This document shows positions 5,920-8,015 of a DNA stretch of 8,015 nucleotides, one piece after another. Positions within the stretch are counted from its first letter, which is position 1; each line of letters opens with the position of its first letter. The notes under the pieces were generated by a model. The model saw only the letters and a list, made by a program, of their open reading frames with translations, was not told where the DNA came from and did not search any database. This DNA is from Ignavibacteria bacterium UBA6906 (GTDB lineage: Bacteria > Bacteroidota > Ignavibacteria > UBA10030 > UBA6906): assembly GCA_002451155.1 (NCBI GenBank), contig DKBG01000007.1, positions 4,386 through 12,400 of the forward strand. Direction: 5' to 3'. Position numbers and translations under genes: made by a program.

Positions 5920-8015
5920 GGGATAGGGATTGATGAACCGACAACTGAGAACCGGCCGGTCAGGACCTGCGTCGTGGAAACATCCGCGGCGCCGGCACCA
6001 CCGGGCTGCCTGCCCCCGACGCTCAATTCAAATTCCCCGGGTTCTACGATCCGGGCACCCGTTGCATCAATCAGTGACAGCTGACGCGGCATGAGGGTGA
6101 ACTCAACACGCCTCGTTTCACCGGGATTCAGGGATACCCGCCGGAAACCCTGAAGCGAGCGAATGGGGACCGGAGCAGACGCTTCCAGATCCGAAAGATA
6201 CAGCTGGACCACCTCTTCTCCAGGTATGGCGCCCGCATTGGTCACTTCAACCGAAACCCGCACAGGATCGCCCGCTTTCACGTGCTCCGGAGCGTGAAGA
6301 TTGCCGTATGTGAAGCGAGTGTAACTGAGACCATAGCCGAACGGGAAGAGCGGCTGACCGCTGAAATACCGGTATGTCCGCCCTTTCATCGCATAGTCCG
6401 TGAAGGGCGGGATCTGGTCCGCCGACCTGTAAAAAGTCACCGGCAACCTCCCCGCCGGGTTGTAGTCCCCAAACAGAACGTCGGCAAGCGCGGTCCCCGC
6501 GGCCTGTCCGGGATACCACGCGTTCACGATGGCCGGAATATTTTCAGCTGCCCAGGGAACCGCGAGGGCGCTGCCATTGAGAAGAACGAGCACAACGGGT
6601 TTCCCGACAGCAACGAGCTCTTTCAGAAAGGCCTCCTGGTTCGCAGGGAGTCCGATCTCAATCCGATCCCCTCCGGAAAACCCGGGCACCGGCACCTCCA
6701 TCTCCTCCCCCTCCAACTTGGGAGAAAGACCCATGACCGCGATCACCAAATCGGCCGACCGCGCAACGACAAGCGCGTCCTCCTTCAGGGTCGGGTACGG
6801 GCGTGCCCAGACCAGGTCCACGCTCGCATCGGGACGCCGGTCCCCGTACTCAAGACGAATGGCATAGTGCTGACCCGCCGTGAGTTCGAGCGCTTTCCAC
6901 AGGGCATGCGCGGAGTGCAGGGCGGAGACTTCGACGATCAACGAATCATCCAGGAAGAGTCGCACGCCGCCGAAGATTCGGACTCCAAGCGAGTACTTCC
7001 CCGTAACGGGCGGTGTCAAGAAGCCCGACCAGCGAACGCTGAACGAATCCGCCTTCATCCCGGCCAGCGGTGGCTCTTCCCACCAGTTGAAGTGTACTGT
7101 GGTATCTGTCCGGGTGAGAAATGGATCACCCTGGAAATCCGGGTTGTTGAAATACTCGGCCTTCAGGCCGCGCACCCCGTTGCCTCCGAGCCCGGAAGAC
7201 AAGACGTCCGGAGGGATGATTTCAACCGACGGCATGTTCTCCGCAAGGTCGCATCCCCGGGCGAAGAGGACTCGGGTGTCTTTTCCGGCTTTCTCCCTGA
7301 TTCCGCGCAAAGGGGTAACTGGATCTGTAGAGACACCATTATAATTGCCGAGCAAGACTTCGAAGTCATCCGCGTTTGGTCCGACCACCGCGATAGTCTT
7401 GAGCATTCTGGCGAGCGGCAGAATCCCCCGTTCGTTCTTGAGCAGGACTATTGACTTACGTGCCGCCTCCAGCGCAAGAGTGTGATGCTCTGGAGAGTCA
7501 TTGACGCCGTATGGAATCCGGGCATAGGAGACTCTTTCCGGAGGATCGAACATGCCGAGCCGGAATCGGGCGCGAAAGAGGCGTTTGACGGAGACATCGA
7601 TGAGAGCTTCGCTGATTATCCCGTTATTGACCGCCTCGCGCAACCCCCGGTATGCTTCACCACAATTGAGGTCCGTACCGGCTTTTACAGCCATCGCAGC
7701 AGCCTCCGGTTCCGTCGCAACCACCTTGTGCTTCACATGGATATCCCAGATGGCGCCGCAGTCTGAGACCACATAGCCGCTGAAGCCCCACTCCTTCCGC
7801 AAAATACGCTCGAGCAGTTCATTGCTCCCGCAACATGGCGCGCCGCGGAAGCGATTATAGGCGCACATGACAGATTGCGCGTTGGCCTCCAGAATCGTTG
7901 CGCGGAATGCGGGTAGATATGTCTCCCTGAGGTCCCGTTCGTCCACGACCGCATTAAACGTATGGCGATCCGGTTCGGGGCCGGAGTGAACGGCAAAATG
8001 CTTCGGCGTGGCAAC
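5904..8015 (-). CDS. GH3 beta-glucosidase/beta-xylosidase with inserted PA14 domain (5' end outside window)
   Basis: The frame stays open to the right edge, so 703 C-terminal residues are visible and the N-terminus, including any signal peptide, is missing. It begins VATPKHFAVHSGPEPDRH, holding the conserved GH3 KHF...H motif; the GTG at 7946 is internal, not a start. VVSDCGAI carries the predicted catalytic nucleophile Asp85 (codon 7763-7761). The GH3 C-terminal domain begins near residue 180 (SIVLLKNE). A PA14 lectin-like module (about 281-408, from GLKAEYFNN through FLDDSLIVE) is inserted in it. GLSPKLEGEEM (429-439) probably supplies the acid/base Glu. PFGYGLSYT (558-566) and a fibronectin-III-like domain (about 583-668) follow. 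TDLNCG and RFRLGMFDPP resemble beta-xylosidase-type members. It should remove terminal beta-linked glucose or xylose from oligosaccharides or glycosides; substrate preference cannot be read from the sequence. It is the upstream partner of the URO-D-like gene. Confidence 0.92.
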   Translation of the reverse strand, partial: VATPKHFAVHSGPEPDRHTFNAVVDERDLRETYLPAFRATILEANAQSVMCAYNRFRGAPCCGSNELLERILRKEWGFSGYVVSDCGAIWDIHVKHKVVATEPEAAAMAVKAGTDLNCGEAYRGLREAVNNGIISEALIDVSVKRLFRARFRLGMFDPPERVSYARIPYGVNDSPEHHTLALEAARKSIVLLKNERGILPLARMLKTIAVVGPNADDFEVLLGNYNGVSTDPVTPLRGIREKAGKDTRVLFARGCDLAENMPSVEIIPPDVLSSGLGGNGVRGLKAEYFNNPDFQGDPFLTRTDTTVHFNWWEEPPLAGMKADSFSVRWSGFLTPPVTGKYSLGVRIFGGVRLFLDDSLIVEVSALHSAHALWKALELTAGQHYAIRLEYGDRRPDASVDLVWARPYPTLKEDALVVARSADLVIAVMGLSPKLEGEEMEVPVPGFSGGDRIEIGLPANQEAFLKELVAVGKPVVLVLLNGSALAVPWAAENIPAIVNAWYPGQAAGTALADVLFGDYNPAGRLPVTFYRSADQIPPFTDYAMKGRTYRYFSGQPLFPFGYGLSYTRFTYGNLHAPEHVKAGDPVRVSVEVTNAGAIPGEEVVQLYLSDLEASAPVPIRSLQGFRRVSLNPGETRRVEFTLMPRQLSLIDATGARIVEPGEFELSVGGRQPGGAGAADVSTTQVLTGRFSVVGSSIPIPERDQ

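Noticed and set aside
6282..7454. A long open frame (390 codons) on the plus strand opposite the GH3 gene
   Set aside because: It lies wholly antisense to clearly coding GH3 sequence, shows no recognisable domain, and is expected in GC-rich DNA.
7944..7946. GTG as a start codon for the GH3 gene
   Set aside because: The same frame continues without a stop to 8015 and encodes the conserved KHF...H GH3 motif, so the gene is cut by the window edge.

Overview
The window is ordinary-looking bacterial DNA, GC-rich and gene-dense. It is most likely a fragment of a metagenome-type or little-cultured heterotroph. The taxonomic hints are weak. The secreted esterase has a signal peptide ending in A|Q, the glycoside hydrolase resembles Bacteroidota-type GH3 enzymes carrying PA14, and one intergenic region holds a match to the Bacteroidota promoter consensus (TTG-N20-TAnnTTTG). 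Together these suggest the Bacteroidota/FCB side of the tree, but the sequence does not prove it. No rRNA, tRNA, CRISPR array or transposase gene was seen.

Layout, left to right. (1) Minus strand, 25-1257: a radical SAM protein with a canonical N-terminal CxxxCxxC and a second cysteine cluster at its C-terminus. (2) A 261-bp divergent intergenic region (1258-1518). (3) Plus strand, 1519-3639: a secreted multidomain esterase (signal peptide, TPR, CBM9/DOMON-like beta-sandwich, Ig-like linker, alpha/beta-hydrolase). (4) A 261-bp intergenic region (3640-3900) containing an imperfect inverted-repeat element built on the palindrome GGTCGACC. (5) Plus strand, 3901-4635: a TylF/MycF-like O-methyltransferase. 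(6) A 156-bp convergent intergenic region (4636-4791) holding three successive hairpins of identical geometry (9-bp stem, 3-nt loop, 9-bp stem), two of them again made from GGTCGACC. (7) Minus strand: a GH3 beta-glucosidase/beta-xylosidase (5904 to beyond the right edge), followed through an ATGA overlap by a URO-D-superfamily protein with an HxC...C zinc-thiolate-type motif (4792-5907).

How the genes may work together. The GH3 and URO-D-like genes are almost certainly co-transcribed and translationally coupled, which suggests a pathway that releases a sugar and then handles a small organic, possibly methylated, aglycone. The secreted esterase with a putative carbohydrate-binding module fits a polysaccharide- or glycoside-degrading lifestyle. 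The radical SAM protein and the O-methyltransferase have no visible partners and cannot be tied to one pathway from this window.

The most unusual non-coding signal is the GGTCGACC hairpin family. It lies on both sides of the O-methyltransferase gene and looks like a dispersed, mosaic REP/BIME- or MITE-like repeat. No complete new system (defence, RNA or mobile) is demonstrable in this window.
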